64,000 bases of DNA from Streptomyces sp. H39-S7 (GCF_027158205.1 NZ_JAPVLU010000006.1:62001-126000), one strand, 5' to 3'; positions 1 to 9,054 are shown, numbered from the stretch's first letter. The notes: generated from the letters alone by a model not told the origin. Numbers and translations are program-made.

Positions 1-2
1 AC

Positions 3-479
3 ACCTCCGCCGGCTACACCGTCTCGGCCTGGGTCAACATGACCAACACCACCACCTACAACACCGCCGTCGGCCAAGCGAGCAGCGCCGGCACCGGCGT
101 CGACTCCTTCTACCTGCAGTACTCCAAGGGATACAACGCCTGGGCGTTCATCTCACCCGCCAGCGACAGCACCAGCCCCGGCACCTATCCCGGCGCCGTC
201 GCCTCCACCCCACCGGCCCTCAACACCTGGACCCACCTCGTCGGCGTCTACAACGCCACCACCCACACCATGAACCTCTACATCAACGGAAACCTCGCCG
301 GAACCGGAACCAACACCACCGCCTGGAACGCCACCGGCCCCCTCCACATCGGCAGCGCTGGCACCAGCAACTACTTCCCCGGCAACATCAGCAACGTCCA
401 AACCTTCAACACCGCCCTCACCCCCGCCGCAGTCGCCGCCCTCAACCACGACCAACCCACCCCCACCCAACTCAGCTAA
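3..479 (+). CDS. LamG/concanavalin-A-like domain protein, C-terminal part (5' truncated)
   Basis: The reading frame is open from the left edge of the window to a TAA stop, so only the last ~158 codons are visible. The translation (YTVSAWVNM..., HLVGVYNATTHTMNLYINGNLAG, PLHIGSAG) is a LamG-like jelly-roll: paired beta strands, a Trp-rich core and a conserved LYINGNLAG turn. Such domains bind glycans or act as appended modules on secreted glycoside hydrolases in Streptomyces. Asn/Thr-rich composition fits a secreted protein. The catalytic part, signal peptide and start lie outside the window, so the enzyme class cannot be told. Confidence 0.8.
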   Translation, partial: TSAGYTVSAWVNMTNTTTYNTAVGQASSAGTGVDSFYLQYSKGYNAWAFISPASDSTSPGTYPGAVASTPPALNTWTHLVGVYNATTHTMNLYINGNLAGTGTNTTAWNATGPLHIGSAGTSNYFPGNISNVQTFNTALTPAAVAALNHDQPTPTQLS

Positions 480-500
480 CACACCACCAACACCCACCCA

Positions 501-526
501 GGGGCGGCCGGAGCACCGGCCGCCCC
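501..526 (+). terminator. Intrinsic terminator-like hairpin after the LamG gene
   Basis: A perfect 11-bp stem GGGGCGGCCGG / CCGGCCGCCCC with the 4-nt loop AGCA lies 21 nt after the LamG stop. There is no strong T-run, as is common for Streptomyces terminators. Confidence 0.7.
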
Positions 527-812
527 CTGAACGTTTGGGGTGGGTGCCCAAGAGCTGTAGGAGTCGCTAGCACCTGTGGGACTTTTCTGGGACTTCCAGC
601 CGCATCAACGGGCAGGACCGTGAAACAGCCGAAAGATCATCCGCGCAGGTCAGCACCTCACAGCCACCCATCCCAGCAGGTCAAAGACCAGCCGAGTCTC
701 TTCCGCGACATCTGACCGACGCGTGCCGCATCCCTTCTCAGCCGCACCCGTACGGATTCACCGGGCGCCGGCCGAGTCGCGACACTTCAGGAGAGGAAGC
801 GAGACAGACCCC
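527..812. other. Intergenic stretch without a supported gene
   Basis: I see no convincing coding frame here. It has lower GC than its surroundings, holds a TGGGACTT direct repeat (577-584 and 588-595), and ends with the leader of the glyoxalase-fold gene (AGGAGAGGA at 789-797). A promoter for that gene must lie here but no clear -35/-10 pair stands out. Confidence 0.5.
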
Positions 813-1205
813 ATGAGGATCCTTCTCACCAGCATTTTCGTCGACGACCAGGCCGAAGCCGAGCGCTTCTACACGGAGATCCTCGGCTTCGTGAAGAAGC
901 ACGACGTCCCGATGGGTGAGGAGACCCGGTGGCTGACCGTCGTATCGGCCGATGAGCCCGGCGGCACCGAACTCCTCCTCGAACCCGCCGGGCATCCGGC
1001 CGTCAGGCCCTATCGGGACGCGCTCGTCAAGGACGGCATCCCGCTCGCCCAGTTCACCGTCGACGACGTGCGGGCGGAGTACCGGCGGCTGCGCGGCCTC
1101 GGCGTCCGCTTCACCCAGGAGCCCCTGGAGATGGGACCGGTCACCACCGCCGTCTTCGACGACACGTGCGGCAACCTGATCCAGATCGCGACACAGCCGC
1201 GATAG
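813..1205 (+). CDS. VOC (glyoxalase/bleomycin-resistance fold) family protein
   Basis: 130 residues. The sequence opens with the typical VOC strand and helix (ILLTSIFVDDQAEAERFYTEILGF), has a central ELLLEP strand and ends with the metal-side signature TTAVFDDTCGNLIQIA. This length is a single VOC module of two beta-alpha-beta-beta-beta units, normally dimeric. VOC proteins include glyoxalases, extradiol dioxygenases and antibiotic-binding proteins; nothing here selects among them. The ATG at 813 is chosen because homology-like sequence starts there and a purine-rich AGGAGAGGA lies 16-24 nt upstream; the frame is open further upstream but without a start codon or family-like sequence. Isolated between two terminators, so probably monocistronic. 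Confidence 0.8.
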   Translation: MRILLTSIFVDDQAEAERFYTEILGFVKKHDVPMGEETRWLTVVSADEPGGTELLLEPAGHPAVRPYRDALVKDGIPLAQFTVDDVRAEYRRLRGLGVRFTQEPLEMGPVTTAVFDDTCGNLIQIATQPR

Positions 1206-1270
1206 ACCACCGGCCGCGCTGACGTCGCGGCCCGCATCCTTCCGCGGCATCCGAGCGAGCGGCAGGTCCT

Positions 1271-1312
1271 CAGGCCCGGCAAGCACTCCCGAGGGAGTGC
1301 TTGCCGGGCCTG
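1271..1312 (+). terminator. Strong hairpin terminator after the VOC gene
   Basis: A perfect 20-bp inverted repeat (arms 1271-1290 and 1293-1312, CAGGCCCGGCAAGCACTCCC and its complement) with a minimal loop, 65 nt past the VOC stop. Confidence 0.85.
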
Positions 1313-1350
1313 TTGTCGCCGGGCCCGCGCTTCGACGTTCCTGACACCGC

Positions 1351-1399
1351 CTGACAGCCGTGCGCGGCCGTCGTCAGTGGGCTGTCCGCGGACTGTCAG
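1351..1399. promoter_or_regulatory. Possible operator dyad upstream of the ABC efflux pair
   Basis: CTGACAG (1351-1357) and its exact complement CTGTCAG (1393-1399) flank 35 nt in the leader of the drrA-like gene. The spacing is wide for one dimer site. It may be two half-sites for a local repressor; weak evidence. Confidence 0.25.
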
Positions 1400-1460
1400 C
1401 GCGGCTCGGCATCGTCATGGTCATCGAGAACGACGAGGACCTGACGAGGAGCTGTTGAGC

Positions 1461-2438
1461 ATGGGGTACGCGATCCGGGCCGAGGGTCTGGTCAAGAAGT
1501 ACGGCGACTTCACCGCCCTGGACGGCGTCGACCTGGAGGTGCCCGCCGGCAAGGTCGTCGGGGTGCTGGGGCCCAACGGCGCCGGCAAGACCACCACAGT
1601 GCGCATCCTGGCCACGCTGCTGCGCCCCGACGCCGGGCACGCCACCATCGGCGGCCACGACATCGCCACGGACCCGGTCAGGGTCCGGCAGCTGATCGGG
1701 CTGACCGGTCAGTTCGCCTCGGTGGACGAGACCCTGTCCGGCACCGAGAACCTGGTGCTCATCGGCCGGCTGCTCGGGCTGTCCCGGCGCGACGCGAAGG
1801 CGCGGGCCGCCGAACTCCTGGAGGACTTCTCCCTCACCGAGGCGGCCCGCAAGTCCATCGCCACCTTCTCCGGCGGTATGCGGCGGCGCCTGGACCTGGC
1901 CGCCTCCCTGGTCGGACGGCCGCAGGTGCTCTTCCTGGACGAGCCCACCACCGGCCTGGACCCGCACGCCCGGCAGGAGGTATGGAAGGTCATCCGGCAG
2001 TTGGTCGCGGACGGCTCCACAGTGCTGCTGACCACCCAGTACCTCGAAGAGGCCGACCAGCTGGCCGACTCCATCACCGTCTTCGACAAGGGCCGCAAGG
2101 TCGCCGAGGGCCGGCCCGGTGAGCTCAAGCGCCGGGTCGGCGGCCAGATCCTCCAGGTCCGGCCCGCCATGGCGGCCGATGTGCCGCAGGTGGCGCACCT
2201 GCTCGCCGAGTTGTCCGGCCACTCCCCCGCGCAGGACTCCGGCGTGCTGACCGTCCCGGCCGACGACCCGCTGCTCGTCGCCGCGGTCGCCCGCCGTCTG
2301 GACGGCGCCGGCATCACCGCCGACGAGCTGGGCCTGCGACTGCCCAGCCTCGACGAGGTCTTCCTCGCCCTGACCGGACACGCGCCCGCCGCCGAGGAAC
2401 AGCCCGTCGTCACCGAGGACCAGCCCGCCGCCGTCTGA
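1461..2438 (+). CDS. Daunorubicin-resistance-type ABC transporter ATP-binding protein (DrrA family)
   Basis: 325 residues. Contains Walker A GPNGAGKT, the Q-loop region GLTGQFASVDE, ABC signature FSGGMRRRLD and Walker B VLFLDEPTTGLD. After the ATPase core comes the C-terminal extension typical of DrrA proteins (LPSLDEVFLALTGH), ending in an acidic Ala/Pro-rich tail. It powers the membrane partner encoded 49 bp downstream, exporting a hydrophobic compound or drug. The ATG at 1461 follows GAGGAGC and matches the family start (MGYAIRAEGLVKKYGDF); the longer open frame upstream is not family-like. A BTAD regulator converges on this operon, but the substrate cannot be read from the sequence. Confidence 0.9.
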   Translation: MGYAIRAEGLVKKYGDFTALDGVDLEVPAGKVVGVLGPNGAGKTTTVRILATLLRPDAGHATIGGHDIATDPVRVRQLIGLTGQFASVDETLSGTENLVLIGRLLGLSRRDAKARAAELLEDFSLTEAARKSIATFSGGMRRRLDLAASLVGRPQVLFLDEPTTGLDPHARQEVWKVIRQLVADGSTVLLTTQYLEEADQLADSITVFDKGRKVAEGRPGELKRRVGGQILQVRPAMAADVPQVAHLLAELSGHSPAQDSGVLTVPADDPLLVAAVARRLDGAGITADELGLRLPSLDEVFLALTGHAPAAEEQPVVTEDQPAAV

Positions 2439-2487
2439 GCCCGGCTCCCCCGTTCCGCGCACACCACCTTCCCGAGAGGACCCCGTC

Positions 2488-3303
2488 ATGAGCACCCAGC
2501 CCCTCAGCGCCCCCGCCGAACTCGCCGGCCGTATCGGCCTCGCGCGGACCGCCCAGTACAGCCTCGCCCTCGCCGGCCGGGGCGTCACCAAGTTCATGAA
2601 GTCGCCGATGCAGCTGATCGACGTGATCCTCACGCCGATCATCAGCCTGCTGATGTTCATCTACCTGTTCGGGGACGCGATGTCAGGCGGTGACACCCAC
2701 AGCTATCTGCAGCACGTCACCCCGGGCGTCATGGTCATGGCCGTCTTCCAGGCCAGCATCGGTGTCGGCGCCTCGCTCAGCGCGGACGCCAGTACCGGGA
2801 TCTTCGACCGGTTCCGCAGCATGCCGATCGCCCGCTCCAGTCCGCTGATCGGCGCCGTCCTCGCCGACATCGTCCGCTACGTCGCCTGCCTGGGCACGCT
2901 GGTCGTCCTCGCCCTGGTCATGGGATACCGCGTCGAGAACAACCCGGTCGCCTCGCTCGCCGCGTTCGCCCTGCTCATCGGCTTCGCGCTGAGCTTCTCC
3001 TGGATCTCGGTGTTCCTCGGGATGCTGATCAAGAACCCCACCTCCGTGCAGGGCCTGATGACCATCCTGATCCTGCCGCTCACCTTCGCCAGCAACGTCT
3101 TCGTCTCCGACAACAAGATGGCCCCCTGGCTCCAGGCGTGGTCCGACATCAACCCCGTCTCCCTGGTGGCCGACGCGGTCCGCGGCCTGCTCAACGGCGG
3201 CCCGGTCGCCGACTCGCTGCTCGGCAGCCTCGCCTGGATGGCCGGAGTGATCGTGATCTTCTTCCCGCTGGCCATGCGGGCCTACCGCAAGAACGCCGGA
3301 TGA
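2488..3303 (+). CDS. ABC-2 type transporter permease (DrrB family)
   Basis: 271 residues with about six hydrophobic segments (e.g. LIDVILTPIISLLMFIYLF, VMVMAVFQASIGVGASL, IVRYVACLGTLVVLALVMGY, LAAFALLIGFALSF, MTILILPLTFASNVFVS, LAWMAGVIVIFFPLAM). The ABC-2 signature region GIFDRFRSMPIARSS lies in the cytoplasmic loop and NPVSLVADAVRGLLNGG before the last helix is the usual DrrB ending. Membrane partner of the preceding ATPase; RBS GAGAGGA 8 nt before the ATG. The pair likely gives self-resistance or efflux of an amphipathic compound. Confidence 0.9.
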   Translation: MSTQPLSAPAELAGRIGLARTAQYSLALAGRGVTKFMKSPMQLIDVILTPIISLLMFIYLFGDAMSGGDTHSYLQHVTPGVMVMAVFQASIGVGASLSADASTGIFDRFRSMPIARSSPLIGAVLADIVRYVACLGTLVVLALVMGYRVENNPVASLAAFALLIGFALSFSWISVFLGMLIKNPTSVQGLMTILILPLTFASNVFVSDNKMAPWLQAWSDINPVSLVADAVRGLLNGGPVADSLLGSLAWMAGVIVIFFPLAMRAYRKNAG

Positions 3304-3323
3304 TCCTCCGGTGACAAGCCCGG

Positions 3324-3366
3324 CCGGGCGGAGTCCGCACCACGGGGGTGCGCGGACCCCGCCCGG
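3324..3366. terminator. Bidirectional terminator between drrB-like gene and BTAD regulator
   Basis: The imperfect stem CCGGGCGGAGTCCGCAC / GTGCGCGGACCCCGCCCGG sits in the 89-bp convergent gap and can serve both strands. Confidence 0.7.
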
Positions 3367-3392
3367 TCGTCCACATGTCGCCGCGGGGCTCC

Positions 3393-6300
3393 TCAGCTCC
3401 GCGGCACCGCCCGTAGGGTCTCCGCCTCCAGCCAGCGCAGCGCGTCGTCGCGGGAGTACGCGGCCCCCTCCTCGTACGCCTTCCGGAAGCCGGCGTCGCC
3501 CAGCGTCGCCACGATGCGGTCGACCAGCTCGCGCCACTCCGGCTCACCGTGGTCGAAGGCACCGCGCATCACCTGGCTCATGCCCAGGGACCTGGCGCCG
3601 TCCTCGGGAGCCCCCTCGAGTGTCCGCAGCCCGCCCAGCAGTTCCGCCACCCAGGCGAGCGCGGCGCCCGCGCCCTGGCCGAACAGGGCGCCGGCCGCCT
3701 CCGGCAGCAGGGCCCGGGCCCGCTCGGCGTCCCCCTCGGCGAGGCGGTTCTCGATACGGGTGCTGACGATCAGGTCGCGGGCCAGCCCCCGCAGGGAGGG
3801 CCGCCGGGCGCTCAGCGCTTCGAGACGGTCGAGCGTCGCGTCGGACTGCGCCAGGTCACCGGCCCTGCGGTGCACATTGGCCAGGCCCACCAGGATGTTG
3901 GCCTCCAGCCGCAACTGCCCGCGCTCGCGGGCCTGCCGGTGCGCGGCGCGCAGATCGCGGAAGGCGCCCTCCAGGTCGCCGCTGCGGCGGCGCTCCCGGG
4001 CGAGTCTGGCCTTGCTGAGGTAGAGGTAGTCCTCGGTGCCGAGTTCGGAGCTGAGGGCCACCGTCCGTTCGAAGGTGGCGATGGCCTGGGGGTACTCGCC
4101 GCGCAGGGAGTGGTCGCGGCCGATCGGGAACAGGCTCATCACCAGCCCCCAGCGGTCGCCCACCTCCTCGAAGCCGCGCAGCGCCTCGATCCGGGACGCG
4201 GCGCCGGTGACCAGGTCGCCCTGTTCGGTGAGGGCGAAGTCCCGGGCCAGGTGGGCGCCGGCCCGGACCCACGGGTCGGGCGAGTCGAGGGGGTCCTGGT
4301 CCGCGCTCCCGCCCGGCCCCGCCGCGGGCGGGAAGGACGCCTGGGACATCCGCAGGAGCAGCACGGCCGGGTGGAACTCCCGCGCGGTCGCCGATTCGCC
4401 GTCCGCGGGCGGGCGTTCACCGCTCCGTACCGCTCCGCCCGGCCCGGCGGTCTCCGCCGGATAGGTGTCGAGCTGGGTGCTCATCCCCCTGATCCCCCAG
4501 TACCAGAACATCGCCCGTCCGAAGCGCGCGGCGAGCTCCGCCTCCCGGGCGTCGGCGACCGAGCGCAGCGCGAGGACGAGGTTGTCGTGCTCGGCGTCGA
4601 AGACCTCGATCGCGTGCAGTTGCTCGCGGGTGCGCAGGCGGGGTTCGTGTTCCTCCGCGAGGGCCAGGAAGTACGCGGCATAGCGCGCGGTGACCTGCGC
4701 GGACTCGGCGTCCGTGAGCTGCCGCTCCGCGTACGCCCGTACCGTCTCCAGCATCCGGTAGCGCGGTTCGCCGGCCCCTTCGTCGACGGTGTGGACCAGC
4801 GACTTCTCGACCAGGGCGTCCAGGACGTACGGGATGTCGGCGGCCGGGAGCGACGGGTCGGCGCAGACCGCTTCGAGCGCGGGGACGGTCGCGCCGCCCG
4901 GGAACACCGACAGTCTGCGGGCGAGGATCCGCTCGGGTTCGTCGAGCAGGTCCCAGCTCCACTCGACGAGCGCGAGCAGGGTGCGCTGGCGGGGCAGGGC
5001 GGTGCGGCTGCCCGAGGCGAGGAGGCGGAAGCGGTCGTCGAGGCGGCGGGCGATCTGCTCGACGCTCATCGAGCGGAGCTTCGCCGCGGCCAGTTCGAGG
5101 GCGAGCGGCATCCCGTCGAGCCGTCGGCAGACCTCGACCACGGCGTCGAGGGTCGAGTCGTCGAGTGCGAAGTCCGGCCGGACACCGGCGGCCCGGTCGA
5201 CGAAGAGCCGGACGGCGGGCGACTGGGCGGCCTCGGCGGGCTCCGGCGCTCCCATCGGTATGTCGAGGGGGCCGAGGTGGCACAGGGCCTCGCCGGTGAT
5301 GGCGAGGGCCTCGCGGCTGGTGGCGAGGATCCGCAACTCCGGCAGCTGGTCCAGGAGTTCTGCCGTGAGCTCCGCGGCCGCCTCGACGAGGTGCTCGCAG
5401 TTGTCGAGCAGCAGCAGGGCGTCGCCGCTGCCGAGGAGTCCGGCCATCCGCTCGACGGGAGTGGCCCGCTGCCCCTGGCCCGCGTCGTAGAGGCGGCCGT
5501 CGGTGGAGCTGAGGGCGCCGAGCACCGCGTCGGCCAGCTGGTCCGGGGCGCTCACCCCGGCGAGCGGCACGAACCAGACCCGGCCGCGTGCGTGGGCGCG
5601 GTCCCGGGTGGCCGCTTCGAGGGAGAGCCGGGTCTTGCCCGCACCGCCGGGGCCGACGATGGTGACGAGCCGGCCGCGTTCCAACTGCGCGGCGAGACCG
5701 TCCAGTTCCGTGTCCCGTCCCACGAAGCTCGTCAGCCGGGCCGGGAGGCGGCTCGGAACGGCCTCGGCCCGCTCGGCGGGCGTCTCCAGCTCGCCGCGCA
5801 GCAGCTCCAGGTGGATCTCCCGCAGTTCGGCCGTCGGATCGACGCCGAGTTCGTCGCCGAGCCGCGCGCGTATCGCCTCGTACACCGCGAGGGCGTCGGA
5901 CTGCCGGCCGGCCGCGGACAGCGCCCGCATCCGCAGCCCGGCGACCCGCTCGCTCAACGGCCGCTCGGCGCCCGCCGCTTCGAGGTCGGCCAGCACCTCC
6001 CCGTGCCTTCCGAGCCGCAGCTCGGCGTCGCACCGGTCCTCGGCCGCCGCAGTCCGCAGATCGTCGAGGCGGGTCGCGACGGGCCCGGCGAACGGGGCGT
6101 CGAGGACATCGGCCAGCGCCCCGCCCCGCCACAGCCCGAGCGCCGTTGCGAGCAGCGCGGCCGCCTCGCCGGCCCGGCCGGCCGCGAGAGCCCGCCTGCC
6201 GCGGGCGGCCAGCTCCTCGAAGCGGTGGACGTCCACGTCCTCGGGCCGCACCGAGAGCCGGTAGCCGCCCGACGCGGACTCCAGCGCCGCCGACCCGCCC

Positions 6301-6524
6301 AGCGCCCTGCGCAGCCGGGACACCAGCGCCTGCAGCGCGTTGGCCGCGAAGGCGGGCGGTTCCTCCCCCCACAGGCCGTCGACGAGCGAGTCGACGGACA
6401 CCGTCCTGCCCTCCTCGAGGGCGAGCCTGGCGAGGAGCATCCGCAGCCGGACACCGCCCACCTCGACCGGCGTCACCTCGTCGGCGTACACCTGAACCGG
6501 TCCCAGCAGCACTACGCGGACCAC
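3393..6524 (-). CDS. BTAD/NB-ARC transcriptional regulator (AfsR/SARP-like, with TPR tail)
   Basis: About 1043 residues. Order: OmpR-type winged helix (residues ~1-90, VDSLVDGLWGEEPPAFAANALQALVSRLRRAL), bacterial transcriptional activation domain (~95-235), AAA/NB-ARC ATPase with Walker A VGPGGAGKTR and Walker B LLLLDNCEH, winged-helix arm, then TPR-like helices to the end. Proteins of this type act as ATP-sensing activators of secondary-metabolism or efflux genes. The GTG at 6524 has GGGGAGG 5 nt upstream and directly precedes the conserved VRVVLLGPVQV; an ATG at 6569 would add 15 residues but has no RBS. It converges on the DrrAB pair and is divergent from nothing, so control of drrAB is only an inference. 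Confidence 0.88.
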   Translation of the reverse strand: MVRVVLLGPVQVYADEVTPVEVGGVRLRMLLARLALEEGRTVSVDSLVDGLWGEEPPAFAANALQALVSRLRRALGGSAALESASGGYRLSVRPEDVDVHRFEELAARGRRALAAGRAGEAAALLATALGLWRGGALADVLDAPFAGPVATRLDDLRTAAAEDRCDAELRLGRHGEVLADLEAAGAERPLSERVAGLRMRALSAAGRQSDALAVYEAIRARLGDELGVDPTAELREIHLELLRGELETPAERAEAVPSRLPARLTSFVGRDTELDGLAAQLERGRLVTIVGPGGAGKTRLSLEAATRDRAHARGRVWFVPLAGVSAPDQLADAVLGALSSTDGRLYDAGQGQRATPVERMAGLLGSGDALLLLDNCEHLVEAAAELTAELLDQLPELRILATSREALAITGEALCHLGPLDIPMGAPEPAEAAQSPAVRLFVDRAAGVRPDFALDDSTLDAVVEVCRRLDGMPLALELAAAKLRSMSVEQIARRLDDRFRLLASGSRTALPRQRTLLALVEWSWDLLDEPERILARRLSVFPGGATVPALEAVCADPSLPAADIPYVLDALVEKSLVHTVDEGAGEPRYRMLETVRAYAERQLTDAESAQVTARYAAYFLALAEEHEPRLRTREQLHAIEVFDAEHDNLVLALRSVADAREAELAARFGRAMFWYWGIRGMSTQLDTYPAETAGPGGAVRSGERPPADGESATAREFHPAVLLLRMSQASFPPAAGPGGSADQDPLDSPDPWVRAGAHLARDFALTEQGDLVTGAASRIEALRGFEEVGDRWGLVMSLFPIGRDHSLRGEYPQAIATFERTVALSSELGTEDYLYLSKARLARERRRSGDLEGAFRDLRAAHRQARERGQLRLEANILVGLANVHRRAGDLAQSDATLDRLEALSARRPSLRGLARDLIVSTRIENRLAEGDAERARALLPEAAGALFGQGAGAALAWVAELLGGLRTLEGAPEDGARSLGMSQVMRGAFDHGEPEWRELVDRIVATLGDAGFRKAYEEGAAYSRDDALRWLEAETLRAVPRS

Positions 6525-6654
6525 CGCGGCCTCCCCTTCTGCGCCGACCGGCCCCGCCGTGTCGATCATCGTTCAACGCCGGCCAGCATCACCCACGCGA
6601 CGCCCCCGGTAAAGGGCCACCGGGCTGTGACCTGCGCGAGGAACGCTCCGGCCG

Positions 6655-7497
6655 TCAGTTCCCGGAAGCCTCGGCGGCGATGAACCCGCGCAGTGCCGCC
6701 GCGAGGGCCGCCGGCTGGTCCACCGGGATGAGGGTGCGGCAGTCCGGGATCTCGACGAGCCGGCCCTGCGGCAGCAGGTCCGCGAGCCGGCGGCCGTGGG
6801 CCCGGGGCATCATCCGGTCGTCCTCGGCCCACACGACCAGCGCGGGCCGGTCGAACTTCTTCAGACGTTCGGCCGCTTCGAGCATGGCGCCCTTGCGGGC
6901 GCTGCGGAGGTAGCGCCGCAGGTCGGCCCGGATCGCCCGGTCGGCGAGCAGCGGCCGGAGCCAGTCGTCGAGCATCTCGTGCGGCACGCCGTGCACGGAC
7001 ATCGGACGGAACCCGATCGGCAGCCCGCGCAGCGCCCGCAGGTTCATCAGGTGGGCGAGCACGTACACGCCGCCGGGGACGCGGCTCACGGCGGTCAGCA
7101 TCTTGCCGCCGGCTCCCGGCGGGTAGTTCTCGAACGCCTCGCCGGAGGTGATGACCAGCCGGCCGATCCGCTCCGGCCGTTCACCGGCCAGTACCTGGGC
7201 GTGACCGGAGTCGTTCTCGACCAGCGTCACCCCGTCCAGCCCCAGCCGCTCCAGGAACTCCCCGACCAGCAGGGCCACCGAGCGCAGTGACAGCTCGGCC
7301 TCCGGCCGCATCGGACGAACGTGGCCGCCGGTCGGCAGGTCGGGGATCACGCAGCGGTGGTCGGCCCGCAGATCGTCGACGACCCGCTTCCACACCGACC
7401 CGTTCTGCCCGAGCCCGTGCAGCAGGACCACGACCGGTCCCGGCCCCCCGGTGTCCTCGAAGTCGATGGTCCCGGCGGTGAGTTCGATCTCGGACAC
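6655..7497 (-). CDS. Alpha/beta-fold hydrolase
   Basis: 280 residues. The oxyanion motif VVVLLHGLGQNGSVW and a nucleophile-elbow region LVENDSGHAQVLA are visible; as in haloalkane dehalogenase/epoxide hydrolase relatives the nucleophile may be the Asp of NDSG. The Asp-containing strand ALVVWAEDDRMMP is present, but the C-terminal position where the catalytic His is expected reads IPDCRTLIPVDQP, with no His, so the triad may be incomplete or unusual. The GTG at 7497 is used because it is preceded by GGGGGAT and starts the family sequence SEIELTAGTIDFEDTG. The gene is divergent from the M24 peptidase gene. Confidence 0.8.
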   Translation of the reverse strand: MSEIELTAGTIDFEDTGGPGPVVVLLHGLGQNGSVWKRVVDDLRADHRCVIPDLPTGGHVRPMRPEAELSLRSVALLVGEFLERLGLDGVTLVENDSGHAQVLAGERPERIGRLVITSGEAFENYPPGAGGKMLTAVSRVPGGVYVLAHLMNLRALRGLPIGFRPMSVHGVPHEMLDDWLRPLLADRAIRADLRRYLRSARKGAMLEAAERLKKFDRPALVVWAEDDRMMPRAHGRRLADLLPQGRLVEIPDCRTLIPVDQPAALAAALRGFIAAEASGN

Positions 7498-7594
7498 GTG
7501 ATCCCCCAAGCGGGTCGGCAACCGATCCGATCGACCGTATCGCGCCCCTGCCGAGCCCACAGGAGGCCCGGTGCGCTCCAGGATGCGACCTGTA

Positions 7595-7610
7595 ACATAG
7601 TAATGTGAAA
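7595..7610 (+). promoter_or_regulatory. Putative GntR operator, site A (pepP-like promoter)
   Basis: ACATAGTAATGTGAAA fits the ACA-N6-TGT pattern shared with three other sites (9841-9856, 12853-12868 reverse, 15879-15894). Its core ACAT-AGTA-ATGT is a dyad. It lies 59 nt upstream of the M24 peptidase start in an AT-rich patch. Confidence 0.5.
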
Positions 7611-7668
7611 TTGCACTGATGGATGAGTTTGCCACCACTGGCCGACCGGTGTCCGAAGGAGCTCTTCG

Positions 7669-9054
7669 ATGAACGGAACCCCCGCCCGACCGCATACGGG
7701 AAGTCATGACCTGCCCACCTCACCGGCGTTGGACGCCTTCATGGGCACCGGCTGGGCCGCCTCCCCACTGCCGGCCGGCACCCGCGTCCCCGCCTCGCAC
7801 CTCACCCCGGCCCGCCGTGACCGGCTCTCCGCGCGCTTCCCCGGCGAACGGCTCGTCGTCCCCGCCGGGCAGCTCAAGGTCCGCTCCAACGACGACGACC
7901 ACCGCTTCCGCCCGCACAGCGCGTACGCCTGGCTCACCGGCCTGACCGGCGAGGACCAGCCGGGCAACGTCCTGGTCCTGGAACCGGACGGCCCCTCGGG
8001 GCACGAGGCCGTGCTGTACCTGCGGCCGCGCTCACCGCGCAGCGAGCCCGGGTTCTACCGCGACCGCCGCTACGGGGAGTTCTGGGTCGGGCGCCGCCCC
8101 GACCTCGCGGAGGCCGAGCGGATGACCGGCCTCCGGTGCGAGCACCTGGACGGCTTCGGCGCGCTGCCGCCGGGCCGCGACGCCGCCACGGACGCCGAAC
8201 TCGCGAGCGTGCTCTCGGAGTTGCGGCTGGTGAAGGACGCGTGGGAGGTCGGCCAGCTGCAAGAGGCCGTGGACCACACGGTCACCGGCTTCGAGGACGC
8301 CGTACGGTCCCTGCCGCGCGCCCTGCGGCACGCGCGCGGCGAACGCTGGATCGCGGGGACGTTCGACCGGCGCGCCCGCGCCGAGGGCAACGGCACCGGG
8401 TACGACACCATCGCCGCCTCCGGCGCGCACGCCTGCGTCCTGCACTGGACCCGCAACGACGGCCCGCTCGACCCCGCCGAACTGCTGCTGCTCGACGCGG
8501 GCGTGGAGACCGACACCCTCTACACCGCCGACGTCACCCGCACCCTGCCGCTGTCCGGCACCTTCTCCCCCGTCCAACGGCAGCTGTACGAGCTGGTGCT
8601 GGCCGCGCAGAGCGCCGGCATCGCGGCGCTCGAACCCGGCGCCCGCTTCCGGGACTTCCACCTGGCCGCGATGCGCGTCATCGCCGAAGGGCTCGCCGAC
8701 TGGGGTGTGCTGCGCGTCTCCGCCGACGAGGCGCTGGCCGAGGACAGCGGCCTCTACCGCCGCTACACGCTGTGCGGCAGCGGCCACATGCTCGGCCTGG
8801 ACGTCCACGACTGCGCCCAGGCCCGCGCCGAGACCTATCTCGACGGGGTCCTGGAGGAGGGCCACGTCCTCACCGTCGAACCGGGCCTGTACCTCCAACC
8901 CGACGACGAGACACTGCCGCTGGAGCTGCGCGGCATCGGCATCCGGATCGAGGACGACCTGGTGATCACGCCCGACGGAGCCCGGCTGATGTCGGGGGCG
9001 CTGCCGCGTGATGTGGCGGGCATCGAGGCGTGGATGGGCAAACTGCTCGGCTGA
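7669..9054 (+). CDS. M24-family Xaa-Pro aminopeptidase (PepP-like)
   Basis: 461 residues. An N-terminal aminopeptidase-P domain (HSAYAWLTGLTGEDQPGNVLVLEP) precedes the pita-bread metallopeptidase domain. All metal ligands are visible in order: Asp in LLLLDAG, Asp in YTADVTRTLP, His in GSGHMLGLDVHD, Glu in TVEPGLYL and Glu in GIRIEDDLVI. The enzyme removes N-terminal residues preceding proline, releasing proline- or hydroxyproline-containing peptides. It has AAGGAG before the ATG and a GntR-type operator in its promoter, so it is probably in the same regulon as the hydroxyproline genes: peptide trimming feeding imino-acid catabolism. Size fits the 450-490 residue family. Confidence 0.88.
   Translation: MNGTPARPHTGSHDLPTSPALDAFMGTGWAASPLPAGTRVPASHLTPARRDRLSARFPGERLVVPAGQLKVRSNDDDHRFRPHSAYAWLTGLTGEDQPGNVLVLEPDGPSGHEAVLYLRPRSPRSEPGFYRDRRYGEFWVGRRPDLAEAERMTGLRCEHLDGFGALPPGRDAATDAELASVLSELRLVKDAWEVGQLQEAVDHTVTGFEDAVRSLPRALRHARGERWIAGTFDRRARAEGNGTGYDTIAASGAHACVLHWTRNDGPLDPAELLLLDAGVETDTLYTADVTRTLPLSGTFSPVQRQLYELVLAAQSAGIAALEPGARFRDFHLAAMRVIAEGLADWGVLRVSADEALAEDSGLYRRYTLCGSGHMLGLDVHDCAQARAETYLDGVLEEGHVLTVEPGLYLQPDDETLPLELRGIGIRIEDDLVITPDGARLMSGALPRDVAGIEAWMGKLLG

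Noticed and set aside
3549..6683. A >1000-codon open frame on the plus strand opposite the BTAD regulator
   Set aside because: It is the usual high-GC antisense shadow: Arg/Gly/Ala/Pro-rich, no domain, and the minus-strand frame has clear family motifs.
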